From positions 745,361 through 809,360 of the forward strand of contig FXAI01000001.1 in assembly GCA_900177435.1 (NCBI GenBank): a DNA stretch of 64,000 nucleotides. The letters are read 5' to 3'. Positions 7,493 through 17,050 of this stretch are shown here, one piece after another (position 1 is the stretch's first letter; the number at the start of each line of letters is the position of its first letter). A program made the translations under genes and the position numbers. The notes beneath the pieces were generated by a model. It had not been told where the DNA came from. It ran no database searches and was given only the letters and a program-made list of their open reading frames with translations. The stretch is from Alteromonadaceae bacterium Bs31. Its GTDB lineage: Bacteria; Pseudomonadota; Gammaproteobacteria; Pseudomonadales; Cellvibrionaceae.

Positions 7493-9400
7493 ATGGGAGC
7501 GATAGTCAGTGAGACAATAACGGGCGGTGTGTTGTTAGAAAACTTTCCAGAAGCGACGATTCTGATTGATCCTATCTCCGATAGAATCGCGGAGGCAAAT
7601 AAGCTCGCTAGATCGATGTTGCAGTTGGATGACGATTTATCCATACCTGCAAGCGCATACTTTCACCAGTGTCTTCCCCAGTTGATATGTTTTACGCAAG
7701 CCGTCATTGAGCATAAGAGTGACCTGACTGACGAGCTGGTTTTTTCCCTGGCTGACGGCAGAGAGTTACACCTCGAAGTTAGTGCCAGTTTGTTGCCCAG
7801 CGCCCATCTCAGCACTAAGCCCGAGCAGCAATTAATTTGCTTCTGCCTGCGAGATAAAAAATATATTGAACAATGGCGTGTGCACTCCAATACACAGCGC
7901 TCCCATCGCCACGGTCTACTGGAGTGGCAGCGCATACATCAGGTGTTTGAAAATATAGAAAAAGAAAACCAGCTAATTTTAAGTGCTGCCGGGGAGGGGA
8001 TTTATGGTATCGATGCTGATGGCTATGCCACTTTTGTCAACCCTGCAGCGGAGAGAATGCTTGGCTGGAAGGCCGAAGAGCTGATTGGTGTAAATATCCA
8101 TACTGCTATTCATTACAGTCACGCGGATGGCTCCGACTATTGTGTGCACGACTGCCCGATATATGCCGCTTTTAAAGATGGGCTGGTAAAGCGAGTGGAG
8201 GGGGAGGTTTTTTGGACCAAGGGAGGAAAGTCCATTACCGTGGATTACACCAGTACCCCAATTTTAGATAACGGGCATTTAGTGGGCGCTGTAGTCATTT
8301 TTCGGGATGTCACGGATAGGGAAAACGCAGAGAGAAAACTGTTAAAAGCGCTTGCCGAAGTGGAACGTTTAAAACAAAAGCTAGAGTTAGAAAATGCCTA
8401 TTTGCAAGAAGAAATAAGTGAAGGCTATAACTCCCACCATATTGTTGGCAAAAGTCCAGCCGTGCGGCAGGTGATTAACCAAGTTCATCTGGTGGCTCCA
8501 ACAGACGCAACCGTGTTAATTACCGGTGAGTCGGGCACGGGCAAAGAGCTCATTGCCAGAGCCATACACAATGCAGGAAATCGCAACACCCGGCCCCTGG
8601 TTCGGGTCAACTGCGCGGCCATCCCCAGAGACCTGTTTGAAAGTGAATTTTTTGGTCACGTAAAGGGAGCGTATTCTGGTGCTGTATCGGATAGGCTTGG
8701 TCGTTTCGAGGTGGCAGATGGTGGAACCTTATTTTTGGATGAAGTAGGGGAGTTGCCTTTGGAGCTGCAGGGTAAACTCTTGCGGGTGCTGCAAGATAGT
8801 GAATTTGAGAGAGTGGGGGAATCCAGAACGCGAACCGTAGACGTGCGGGTTATTGCAGCTACCAATAAAAATCTTGGGGAGTTAGTGCGGCAGGGTTTGT
8901 TTCGAGAGGATTTATATTTTCGCTTAAATGTATTCCCTGTGCATTCAGCACCGCTGCGAGAGAGGCACGCCGACATTCCCCTGCTGGTTGGGCATTTTCT
9001 ACGGAAGGCGTGCAAGCGTTTTAATAAACCGGAGCTGGAGATAAGCGTTGGGCAAATGAAAGGGCTGCAAAACTACTCCTGGCCGGGTAACATTCGCGAG
9101 CTGCAAAATTTACTGGAGCGACAGGTTATACTGAGCCAGGGTAAGAAGCTCTCTCTGGGGGATTTGTCGGATGTTGCATGTGAAGATGACAGTGCCGTAA
9201 ATACTGTTGCAGCAGACCTGCTCACGGAGCAGGACTGTCATAAGCTACAAGTTCAAACCATCATAAATGCGTTACGCCAGAGTGGCGGTAAAGTGTATGG
9301 TGATGCGGGAGCGGCTGCGCTGCTTGGCATAAAGCCCACCACGCTTGCCTCCCGTATAAAAAAATATGGCATCGATAAAACTAAGCAAGGCCTTCAATAG
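7493..9400 (+). CDS. Sigma-54-dependent enhancer-binding regulator (PAS-PAS-AAA+-Fis HTH)
   Basis: This activator presumably drives the divergent cyanate/nitrate-type operon. The 635-residue protein has a PAS domain at about 10-120 and a second PAS at about 155-275 (LSAAGEGIYGIDADGYATFVN, with an inserted HADGSDY..HDCPIY segment). A coiled linker comes next, then the sigma-54 interaction AAA+ domain with Walker A GESGTGKE (about 345), a GAYSGA loop in place of GAFTGA (about 391) and Walker B LFLDEV. The C-terminal Fis-type helix-turn-helix has GAAALLGIKPTTLASRIKKYGI. There is no receiver domain, so it senses a ligand or redox state rather than phosphorylation. The ATG at 7493 is preferred over 7436 because AGAGGGGGAG lies just before it. 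The Tyr/Ser loop variant is known in active family members. Confidence 0.9.
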   Translation: MGAIVSETITGGVLLENFPEATILIDPISDRIAEANKLARSMLQLDDDLSIPASAYFHQCLPQLICFTQAVIEHKSDLTDELVFSLADGRELHLEVSASLLPSAHLSTKPEQQLICFCLRDKKYIEQWRVHSNTQRSHRHGLLEWQRIHQVFENIEKENQLILSAAGEGIYGIDADGYATFVNPAAERMLGWKAEELIGVNIHTAIHYSHADGSDYCVHDCPIYAAFKDGLVKRVEGEVFWTKGGKSITVDYTSTPILDNGHLVGAVVIFRDVTDRENAERKLLKALAEVERLKQKLELENAYLQEEISEGYNSHHIVGKSPAVRQVINQVHLVAPTDATVLITGESGTGKELIARAIHNAGNRNTRPLVRVNCAAIPRDLFESEFFGHVKGAYSGAVSDRLGRFEVADGGTLFLDEVGELPLELQGKLLRVLQDSEFERVGESRTRTVDVRVIAATNKNLGELVRQGLFREDLYFRLNVFPVHSAPLRERHADIPLLVGHFLRKACKRFNKPELEISVGQMKGLQNYSWPGNIRELQNLLERQVILSQGKKLSLGDLSDVACEDDSAVNTVAADLLTEQDCHKLQVQTIINALRQSGGKVYGDAGAAALLGIKPTTLASRIKKYGIDKTKQGLQ

Positions 9401-9492
9401 TCAAATTTGCCTCTTGAAAATCACCTGATTGCAACCATTATGGTGGTGTAGTTAAACCCTGTTTCTGTTGCTTTTAGTTGGAGGCTCATCAC

Positions 9493-10383
9493 GTGTTTCG
9501 AATAGGCTTATTTCTCCTTACCAATTTTGCGGTTATAGCCGTCGCCAGCCTTACGCTTAATTTGTTGGGTGTTGGCAGTTATCTAGAGCAATCCGGTAGT
9601 GGTTTGAACCTCACAGCCTTGCTAATTTTCTGTGCCGTTTTTGGTTTCGCCGGTTCGTTCATCTCCCTGTTTATTTCCAAATGGATGGCCAAGCGCAGCA
9701 CTGGCACCCGCATTATTTTCCAGCATGGCTCAGCGGAAGAACGCTGGTTGGTAGAAACCGTTAAAGAGCTGGCAGACAAAGCGGGTATCGGAATGCCGGA
9801 GGTGGGTATTTTTCCTGCACAGCAAAGCAATGCTTTTGCCACAGGCTGGAATCGAAACAATGCGCTGGTGGCGATAAGCCAAGGCATGCTCGACAGGTTT
9901 CACAAAGACGAAATTCGCGCAGTGCTTGCTCACGAAATTGGTCATGTTGCCAATGGTGATATGATCACCCTCACCTTGATACAAGGGGTGGTCAATACTT
10001 TTGTTATGTTTTTTGCTCGAATCATTGGTCATACGGTGGATCGGGTAGTCTTTAAATCCGAGCGTGGTCATGGAATCGGCTTTTATATTGTGACTTTTGT
10101 TGCCGAGATTGTTCTTGCATTCCTGGCCAGTATGATCGTAGCCTGGTTTTCCCGCAGACGTGAATATAAAGCCGATTATGCCGGAGCGACCTTGGCGGAC
10201 AAGCAAGGCATGATTCGAGCGCTGCAGCGTTTGCAGGCAGAGACCCAACAGCACGTACCTAATCAAATGCCAGATACAATGGCTGCCTTTGGTATTTCGT
10301 CTGGTTTTTCCGATAGAGTGATGGCTGCGCGTGCGACCCACCCGCCACTTGAAAAACGCATTCAAGCGCTGCAAAGTCTCTAG
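9493..10383 (+). CDS. htpX: Membrane protease HtpX
   Basis: HtpX is an inner-membrane zinc metalloprotease of family M48 that helps remove misfolded membrane proteins. The 296-residue protein has two N-terminal helices ([20 protein letters not shown]; a second at about 40-60), the zinc motif HEIGH at about 147-151, two further helices and the third zinc ligand region [10 protein letters not shown]. The GTG at 9493 is chosen because TTGGAGG precedes it by 8 bases and the product then begins [11 protein letters not shown] like E. coli HtpX; an in-frame TTG at 9478 is part of the ribosome site. No partner gene is adjacent. Confidence 0.93.
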   Translation: MFRIGLFLLTNFAVIAVASLTLNLLGVGSYLEQSGSGLNLTALLIFCAVFGFAGSFISLFISKWMAKRSTGTRIIFQHGSAEERWLVETVKELADKAGIGMPEVGIFPAQQSNAFATGWNRNNALVAISQGMLDRFHKDEIRAVLAHEIGHVANGDMITLTLIQGVVNTFVMFFARIIGHTVDRVVFKSERGHGIGFYIVTFVAEIVLAFLASMIVAWFSRRREYKADYAGATLADKQGMIRALQRLQAETQQHVPNQMPDTMAAFGISSGFSDRVMAARATHPPLEKRIQALQSL

Positions 10384-10420
10384 CTATTAAGCTACTCAAG
10401 CAAAAAAACCTGTTTTCCTC

Positions 10421-10455
10421 GTAAGAAAAAATAACCCAAGGATGGGGATTCTTAC
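10421..10455. repeat. Inverted repeat after htpX
   Basis: GTAAGAA and TTCTTAC bracket an inner CCC/GGG pairing, giving an extended imperfect hairpin 38 bases after the htpX stop. There is no T-run, so it is at best a weak terminator or message-stabilising structure. Confidence 0.3.
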
Positions 10456-10656
10456 ACGCGAATAACCCCTTCTTAAATATTTCAATTATTTTTCATTGTT
10501 ATTTCATTTTTATTTCTTTTGTATGCGTGTTGTTCAGATTGTCGCATTACACCAGAGTTAAAAATAAAATTGCCACTAGAGACAGTAAACTGTAACGCCA
10601 CTGTCATTATTGTTAAGTAGATATAGCGCTCCAATCAACACACAGGGGAACTTGGA

Positions 10657-13230
10657 GTGATAAACCTATCTCGAAACTATAAACTTTTTGCCGTTGTTAG
10701 CGTACTTGCAATGACTGCATGTGGCGGCGATGATGGTGAACGCGGCGTCAAGGGCGAAGCTGGTGCTAAAGGCTCAAACAGCCTGGTTAATTTTGTCGAA
10801 TTGCCCATCGGCGATGACAGGTGCTTTAAAGGTGGTGTAAAAGTAGAAGTTGGGTTGGACAGCGACGCAAACGATTCCCTCAGTGAAGCAGAGATAATGG
10901 AAGAGACTTACACTTGTACGCCTTCCTTACCTGACAGCCAGAAAAACTTTAATCGCATTTCAAGTTTTCTTGTTTGTTCTCAGTTAGATGAAAACTGTGA
11001 TACCGATGAAGAAACCTCCGCTGAAATTGCAGCGGTGTCCAGCGACGGAAATACCTTGGTATACACTGACAGCCCCATGGAAGTATTGGGTTTTGTCGAT
11101 ATTAAAAACCCCTCAAAACCGCAAGCGGCGGGTACGCTCGCTCTTAGTGGCGAGCCAACATCTGTTGCGGTAAAAGGCGACTACGCGCTGGTTGGCGTAA
11201 ATACGTCTGAGGATTATGTCAATGTTTCCGGCGTGCTCTCAGTGGTTAATATTTCAGAGCAATCACTAGTAACTACTATTAGTTTGGGTGGGCAGCCAGA
11301 CTCCGTAGCGGTTAGTCCGGACGGACATTATGCTGCCGTTGTTCTCGAAAATGAGCGTGATGAATTGTTTTGCGTAGGTGGCACCAATGACGGTATCGCC
11401 TATGACGATGAAGACGAGGCAGAACAACAATGTGAAGACATGGGTGGTGGTGTGCTTGGTTTGTTACCACAACTACCGGCGGGTGCTTTAGTCATTGTAA
11501 ATATTGCAGATGCAAACCCTTCCAATTGGACCGTAAGCACCGTTGACCTGACAGGATTTACCGGGCTCTATGCCTCAGACCCGGAGCCCGAATATGTTGA
11601 CATTAACAGCGACAACATTGCTGTTGTCACGCTTCAGGAAAATAACCACTTATTTTTGGTTAACTTGGCCGATGGCAGCATTGTTAACGATTTCTCTGCA
11701 GGTGCTGTTGACTTGCATATGATCGACACCGACGAAGAAGAACCCGCCATTATCAATCAGACCGAATCCGCATATGAGGTATTGCGCGAACCCGACGGTG
11801 TTGCATGGATAAATACTGAATATTTCGCCACCGCTGACGAAGGTGACCTGGACGGAGGCAGTCGTGGGTTTACCATTTTCAACACCGCTGGTGACGCTGT
11901 CTGGAACTCAGGTGCAAGCCTGGATCATATGGCAGTTAAATTCGGCCAGTACCCAGACGGCCGTTCCGGTAATAAAGGTAATGAGCCTGAAAACGTAGAG
12001 GTGGGTATCTATGGCGAGAATCGCTACCTGTTCGTAAATTCGGAGCGCTCCAGTTTGGTCTTTGTTTATGATGTAGCAGATCCGACCAAACCGCTATTCA
12101 AACAAGTGCTCCCTGCGGCAGCCGGGCCTGAGGGCGGCTTGGCCATCCCCGCTCGTAATCTGCTTGTGGTGGCAAGCGAAGTAGACAGTCGCGAGGATAA
12201 ATTGCGCTCCGTGGTAAATATTTATCAGTACAGTTCTCGCCCGGCATCATTCCCAAGCCTTCAATCGGCAGAGCGCCTTGCTGGTGCGCCAATTCCCTGG
12301 GGTGCAATGTCCGGCTTGTCTGCGGACCCGATGAACGACTCTGTACTCTACGCGATAGAAGATAGTTTCTACGCTTCGAACCGCATCTTTACCCTGGACC
12401 TTAGCAGCACGCCAGCAAGCATAGTGGCGGAAACCACCATTATGGATAGTAAGGATGTATTCAGCGGCTTGACTACCTCCGGTGCGATGGAGGATAAAAA
12501 TAGTTTTGATGACCATGATCTCGCTGCACTTATTAACACAGATAAATCCCTTAACATCGACCCTGAAGGTATAGCAAAAGCGTCGGATGGTGGTTTTTGG
12601 ATTGCATCTGAAGGTTCTGGTACAACATCCGATTCCGATGCTCGGCCAATCACATCCTTAAACTTCATATTTAAAACCGACACTTACGGCGTAATTGAGG
12701 ATGTGATTACCCTGCCAAACGCTATCAATGATATTCAGGTGCGCTTTGGTTTTGAAGGCCTTGCCGAGTGCAACGGTAAACTATTCGTTACGATTCAACG
12801 TGCATGGCAAGGAGAGGCCAACCCTCGCATTGGTATTTACGATATTGCCGGGCAAACCTGGGAATTCGTGTTCTACCCTTTGGATTTGCCAGCGTCGCAG
12901 AATAAGGGCTGGGTTGGTTTGTCCGATATCAGTTCTATGGGTAATGGCGAATTCCTGATTGTTGAACGTGATAACCAAGGTGGCCCGGATGCAGCCATTA
13001 AGCGTTTGTACTCTGTTGACCTGTCGGCTTACACCCCCAACAGCACAATTAGCAAAACATTGGTTCGTGATTTAATACCCGACCTGAAAGCGAGGGGCGG
13101 TTTGCTTGCAGAAAAAATTGAAGGCTCAGCGGTAATGGCGAACGGTGATGTCTATATTATCAACGACAATGATGGCCTTGACGATAATAGTGGAGAAACT
13201 CAGCTCATTAATCTGGGTAATGTTTTTTAG
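10657..13230 (+). CDS. Large lipoprotein with collagen-like start and phytase-esterase-like C-terminal domain
   Basis: Exported lipoprotein of 857 residues: the lipobox LAMTACGG places the lipidated Cys at 22. It begins with a short collagen-like stretch (GERGVKGEAGAKG), then a small Cys-containing domain at about 40-90 (GDDRCFKGGVKVEVGLDSD, then EETYTCTP) of a kind common in marine lipoproteins. A beta-propeller region with repeated VSPDG/VAVSPDGHYAAV-like blades follows (about 100-520), and a C-terminal esterase-like-phytase region (about 545-857; SADPMNDSVLYAIEDSFYAS and NIDPEGIAKASDGGFWIASEG). The ligand is unknown; a phosphate- or sugar-related surface role is inference. GTG start, preceded by AGGGGAACTTGGA. 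A strong terminator follows. Confidence 0.75.
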   Translation: MINLSRNYKLFAVVSVLAMTACGGDDGERGVKGEAGAKGSNSLVNFVELPIGDDRCFKGGVKVEVGLDSDANDSLSEAEIMEETYTCTPSLPDSQKNFNRISSFLVCSQLDENCDTDEETSAEIAAVSSDGNTLVYTDSPMEVLGFVDIKNPSKPQAAGTLALSGEPTSVAVKGDYALVGVNTSEDYVNVSGVLSVVNISEQSLVTTISLGGQPDSVAVSPDGHYAAVVLENERDELFCVGGTNDGIAYDDEDEAEQQCEDMGGGVLGLLPQLPAGALVIVNIADANPSNWTVSTVDLTGFTGLYASDPEPEYVDINSDNIAVVTLQENNHLFLVNLADGSIVNDFSAGAVDLHMIDTDEEEPAIINQTESAYEVLREPDGVAWINTEYFATADEGDLDGGSRGFTIFNTAGDAVWNSGASLDHMAVKFGQYPDGRSGNKGNEPENVEVGIYGENRYLFVNSERSSLVFVYDVADPTKPLFKQVLPAAAGPEGGLAIPARNLLVVASEVDSREDKLRSVVNIYQYSSRPASFPSLQSAERLAGAPIPWGAMSGLSADPMNDSVLYAIEDSFYASNRIFTLDLSSTPASIVAETTIMDSKDVFSGLTTSGAMEDKNSFDDHDLAALINTDKSLNIDPEGIAKASDGGFWIASEGSGTTSDSDARPITSLNFIFKTDTYGVIEDVITLPNAINDIQVRFGFEGLAECNGKLFVTIQRAWQGEANPRIGIYDIAGQTWEFVFYPLDLPASQNKGWVGLSDISSMGNGEFLIVERDNQGGPDAAIKRLYSVDLSAYTPNSTISKTLVRDLIPDLKARGGLLAEKIEGSAVMANGDVYIINDNDGLDDNSGETQLINLGNVF

Positions 13231-13255
13231 TCGGCTTGTTAGGTTTTGCCTCTTG

Positions 13256-13286
13256 AAAACGCCGGCAAACCCGGCGTTTTTTTTTT
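13256..13286 (+). terminator. Rho-independent terminator after phytase-like lipoprotein
   Basis: AACGCCGG-caaac-CCGGCGTT followed by a long T-run, 26 bases after the stop codon. Confidence 0.88.
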
Positions 13287-13673
13287 GCCCCTTTCTCCGT
13301 GTTTCATTAAATACTTCCTTTTAGACCCTAACTTTAACGTGTACACTTTTGAGCGTATTTATGTGATGGCCTCCTAGCCTCCTGGCGGCTGCTAAACTAC
13401 GTTCAAAGCGCCTTTCTGTCTGCAAATACAGGTTTTAGCCGAGTGGATTAATTATTAAATGAGTGTTGGGCGCTTCTAAGTAAAACTTTAGGCTGAAAGG
13501 TTCGGTAGTACATAATCACCATCGCATGACATACAAAGATAAAGGCTTCAGCAAAAAATACTAATAAATGGCTGGCTTACAATTAATTATTCTGCTTGTT
13601 TAACACAACAATAAAAATAACGGCATTGGTCTTTTCCATATTTGCCAAAAAAACCATTAACCGGAGGTTTCTT
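13287..13673. other. Intergenic leader of the GH74 gene
   Basis: This stretch of 387 bases has no convincing gene. It presumably carries the promoter and any sugar-responsive operator for the xyloglucanase. I found no clear palindrome or canonical sigma-70 pair. An in-frame ATG at 13596 lies inside it but has no ribosome site. Confidence 0.4.
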
Positions 13674-16652
13674 ATGAACCTAGGGCACAAAACACTAAAG
13701 CATATTGCTTTGCTTCTTTTTAGTTGTATTACTTCTTACTCTGTTTCGGCTGCTCCACAGGTGCCTTATACCTGGGACAATGTTGGTATTGGGGGGGGCG
13801 GATTTGTTTCGGGATTAATCCCCAGCCGCACACAGGAAAACCTGCTCTATGCCCGTACAGATGTAGGGGGTGCTTACCGATGGAATGCCGAAAGCGGTCG
13901 TTGGATACCTTTGCTGGACTGGGTTTCAGACGCGCAGAAGGGCTACCTGGGCACCGAGTCTCTGGCAACAGACCCTGCAGACCCTGCAAATGTTTATATT
14001 CTTGCGGGCATCAGCTATTTCAACAATGGCAACTCTGCGATTTTAAAATCCACCGATTACGGTAATAGCTTTAAGGTTATCGATACCAGTGACCTGTTTA
14101 AAGCTCACGGCAATGGCATGGGTCGGCAGACCGGTGAAAAGCTTCAGGTAGACCCTAACAGTAATAATGTTCTCTACACCGGTACGCGCTGGAACGGCAT
14201 GTGGAAAAGTACCGACTTTGGTGAAAGCTGGGATAAGTTAAGCGATTTCCCGGTAGACACAACGTCAAATGAGAATGGTGTGAGTTTTGTTGTGTTGGAC
14301 TCTTCCAATACAAGTGGCCCAACGCAAACCCTCTATGTGGGTGTGTCGCAATACAACAACAACCTCTATGTTTCGCAAGATGGTGGTGCCAGCTTTGCAG
14401 AACTTAGCGGCGGCCCAACGGACATGATGCCCGCTCGTGCGACCTTGTCTCAAGATGGTTACCTCTATATCACTTATGGTGATGGTGGTGGCCCACACGG
14501 TCATTGGGCATTACCTGAGCCCATGGGAATGGGAGCGGTATTTAAATACAACACGCGCACCGGCGAGTGGACAAATATCACACCCAGTGGTTTCACTCGG
14601 CCATTTGGCGACGTGAGTATCGACCCTGATAACCCCCAGCGCATAGTGCTCTCCACCATGAATACCTGGTTGGAGCAAACTATTGGCGCCTTTGGTGATC
14701 GCTTCCTTCTCACTACCGACGGTGGTGACACCTGGACAGATACCATCGCTGAGCGCGGCTTTGAACTGGATGATGACGGCAATGGCTGGATTAATGGTAT
14801 GGCCATCCACTGGACCGGTTCCATTGAGTTCAACCCCTTTAATACGAAAGAAGTTTGGGTTACCTCGGGCAATGGTATTTTCCGCACTGCCAATATTGAT
14901 CAGAGCAATACCTGGAAGTTCACCGTGCGTGGTTTTGAAGAGACGGTACCCATGGGGCTGGTGAGTGTTAAAGATGGCCCGCTGGTTTCTGTTGTATTGG
15001 ATTATGACGGCTTTATCCACCATGGCGACGTTCGTGATTATGCACCGATACACGAACCTCGTATGGGCAGTACCACAGGCCTGGCGGTTGCCGCGCACAA
15101 CCCGGATGTGATGGTTCGCGTTGGCAAACAGATGTTCTACACCACCGACGGCGGTGACAGCTGGACAGAAACCGCAAGCATGAATGGCGAGAAGGGAATT
15201 GTTGGTACCAATGGTGACGGGTCGATGATTTTTCACACCGCTTCGGAATCAACCAGCAACTACCGCAGCACCGATTTTGGCAGCACCTGGAGCCTGATTC
15301 CCGAGTTCAACATTATGAATGCCCGCCCGCTGGCAGACCCTGTGAACGAAAACGTGGTGTATGTCTACAACTCCACTGGCGGTCAAATGTGGCGAAGTGA
15401 CGACAAGGGTGCGAGCTTCTCTATGGTGGGGCGCTTGTTTAACAACGGCAATACCCGCTTGGGCATGGCGCCAGACCGCGAGGGGCACTTGTGGGTAGCG
15501 CAATGGTGGGGTGGTATGCAGCGCTCTACCGACGGAGGGGAAACCTGGACGCAAGTTAAAAACCTCAGCTATGTAGAAACCGTAGGCTTGGGTAAGGCTG
15601 CTGCTGGCGCCAGTTACCCGGCGATTTATATGTGGGGTAAAGTGAACGATGTACTTGGTTTGTATCGCTCCGATGACGAAGCTGAAACCTGGGTGCGGGT
15701 GAACGATGATGCCCACGAATTCGGTGGCCCAGGCAACGGTAAGTTTGTTGTAGGTGATCAGAATGTTTATGGCCGCGTTTATATGAGTACTGCAGGTCGC
15801 GGCATTGTGTTCGGTGAGCCGGCCGGGGGTTCGAGCACAACAAGCAGCTCTTCTTCTTCCAGTAGCTCTTCTTCAAGCAGTTCGTCCAGCAGCAGCTCAA
15901 GTGGCGGAAGCTCCTCTTCCAGTTCCTCTAGCAGCTCAAGTAGCAGTTCTAGCAGTAGTTCGAGCAGCAGTTCGAGTAGTTCGAGCTCCTCTTCCAGCAG
16001 CGGTAGCGCAGGAAATTGTGCAGGCGTGAATGTGTATCCCAACTGGACCTCGAAAGACTGGGAGGGCGGTGAGTATAACCATGCCGAGGCCGGTGACAGG
16101 ATGGTACACGAGAATGTGCTTTATCAGGCTAGCTGGTATACCAACAGCGTTCCCGGAAGTGATTACTCCTGGGCCAGCCTTGGTGAGTGCGGAGGCACTG
16201 GCAGTAGTTCAAGTTCCTCAAGCTCTTCGAGTTCGTCCAGCAGCTCTAGCAGTTCATCCAGTAGTTCCAGCTCCTCGAGCTCTTCCAGCAGCAGCTCCAG
16301 CTCATCCGGTGCTGGCAGTTCATCCAGTTCCAGTTCTTCCTCCAGCTCCAGCTCCAGCTCCAGCTCGTCAAGCTCCTCTTCGAGCTCAGGTGGTTCGGGT
16401 GAGGTGACAGGTTCCATTGATATCACCAACGACTGGGGCGGCGGTTATTGCGCCGAGCTTATTGTTGAAAACAACAGTGCTGCAACGGTCACCTGGGAAG
16501 TGGATGTCAACATTGAAGGTGAAGTGAGTAGCCTGTGGAATGGTGAGTGGAGTCAGGCTGGCTCGGTACTCACTGTTGCGGGTATAGGCTGGAATGGCAC
16601 TTTACAGCCAGGGCAGTCAAATTCATCCGTCGGCTTTTGCGCAGATAGATAA
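13674..16652 (+). CDS. Secreted GH74 xyloglucanase with CBM5-like and CBM2 modules on poly-Ser linkers
   Basis: Endo-acting xyloglucanase predicted to cut the xyloglucan backbone outside the cell; 992 residues. It has a Sec signal peptide (HIALLLFSCITSYSVSA), the tandem seven-bladed propeller GH74 domain (about 30-715; YARTDVGGAYRWN holds the expected N-terminal catalytic Asp, and repeated KSTDFGESW / TTDGGDTW blades are visible) and a poly-Ser linker (about 720-777). A CBM5/12-like module with flanking Cys follows (about 780-840; VYPNWTSKDWEGGEYNHAEAG), then a second poly-Ser linker (842-905) and a C-terminal CBM2 (about 909-992; ITNDWGGGYCAELIVENNS). The ATG at 13674 has GGAGG seven bases upstream. 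Ser codons in the linkers are mixed, unlike the clean tandem repeats at 57 kb. Other GH74 specificities cannot be excluded. Confidence 0.92.
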   Translation: MNLGHKTLKHIALLLFSCITSYSVSAAPQVPYTWDNVGIGGGGFVSGLIPSRTQENLLYARTDVGGAYRWNAESGRWIPLLDWVSDAQKGYLGTESLATDPADPANVYILAGISYFNNGNSAILKSTDYGNSFKVIDTSDLFKAHGNGMGRQTGEKLQVDPNSNNVLYTGTRWNGMWKSTDFGESWDKLSDFPVDTTSNENGVSFVVLDSSNTSGPTQTLYVGVSQYNNNLYVSQDGGASFAELSGGPTDMMPARATLSQDGYLYITYGDGGGPHGHWALPEPMGMGAVFKYNTRTGEWTNITPSGFTRPFGDVSIDPDNPQRIVLSTMNTWLEQTIGAFGDRFLLTTDGGDTWTDTIAERGFELDDDGNGWINGMAIHWTGSIEFNPFNTKEVWVTSGNGIFRTANIDQSNTWKFTVRGFEETVPMGLVSVKDGPLVSVVLDYDGFIHHGDVRDYAPIHEPRMGSTTGLAVAAHNPDVMVRVGKQMFYTTDGGDSWTETASMNGEKGIVGTNGDGSMIFHTASESTSNYRSTDFGSTWSLIPEFNIMNARPLADPVNENVVYVYNSTGGQMWRSDDKGASFSMVGRLFNNGNTRLGMAPDREGHLWVAQWWGGMQRSTDGGETWTQVKNLSYVETVGLGKAAAGASYPAIYMWGKVNDVLGLYRSDDEAETWVRVNDDAHEFGGPGNGKFVVGDQNVYGRVYMSTAGRGIVFGEPAGGSSTTSSSSSSSSSSSSSSSSSSSSGGSSSSSSSSSSSSSSSSSSSSSSSSSSSSSSSGSAGNCAGVNVYPNWTSKDWEGGEYNHAEAGDRMVHENVLYQASWYTNSVPGSDYSWASLGECGGTGSSSSSSSSSSSSSSSSSSSSSSSSSSSSSSSSSSSGAGSSSSSSSSSSSSSSSSSSSSSSSSGGSGEVTGSIDITNDWGGGYCAELIVENNSAATVTWEVDVNIEGEVSSLWNGEWSQAGSVLTVAGIGWNGTLQPGQSNSSVGFCADR

Positions 16653-16671
16653 GTTGTTAGCAGGCCCTGAG

Positions 16672-16698
16672 AAAACCCGGCTAAGTTAGCCGGGTTTT
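16672..16698 (+). terminator. Rho-independent terminator of the GH74 gene
   Basis: AAAACCCGGCTAA / TTAGCCGGGTTTT is a perfect 13-base stem with a one-base centre, running into CTTCG. It works on either strand but fits the upstream gene. Confidence 0.85.
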
Positions 16699-16785
16699 CT
16701 TCGTTGAAGAACTTACCGAAAACATTCGCAAACATGTTATATGTGTATTATAAACGTGTACTTGGACTTTCCTCGGAGGAATACG

Positions 16786-16947
16786 ATGGACAATAAACTG
16801 GTATTAATTATTATTTCCCTGCTATTGGCGCCTTTAGCCGTTTTTCTAAAGAAGGGTGTGGGTAAAGACCTATTGATCAATGTGGTTTTATGCTTTCTTT
16901 TCTATTTTCCGGCAGTCGTGCATGCTTTGTGGATAGTGACGCGCTAG
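16786..16947 (+). CDS. Pmp3/YqaE-family small membrane protein
   Basis: A 53-residue peptide with two hydrophobic helices (LVLIIISLLLAPLAVFLKKG and LLINVVLCFLFYFPAVVHALWIV). This is the pattern of the UPF0057/Pmp3/YqaE family, small inner-membrane proteins linked to membrane-potential and salt stress; the family's molecular role is unsettled. The ATG at 16786 follows GGAGGAATACG, a strong ribosome site. A longer frame from 16741 lacks one. It is monocistronic. Confidence 0.85.
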   Translation: MDNKLVLIIISLLLAPLAVFLKKGVGKDLLINVVLCFLFYFPAVVHALWIVTR

Positions 16948-17050
16948 CGGCTCGTTGTTTGCGGGCTGTCAATTAATTAGACTTCCCTGATTTTTTGATT
17001 TGCCAGATTAAGTGGCGGTGGGCATGGCAACTGCTTTAAGCGCGGATACA

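Noticed and set aside
15779-16429. Long open frames antisense to poly-Ser linkers, encoding Glu/Leu-rich proteins
   Set aside because: They mirror the Ser codons of the GH74 linkers and have no start signals or family. Similar shadows at 53.6 and 57.0 kb are rejected for the same reason.
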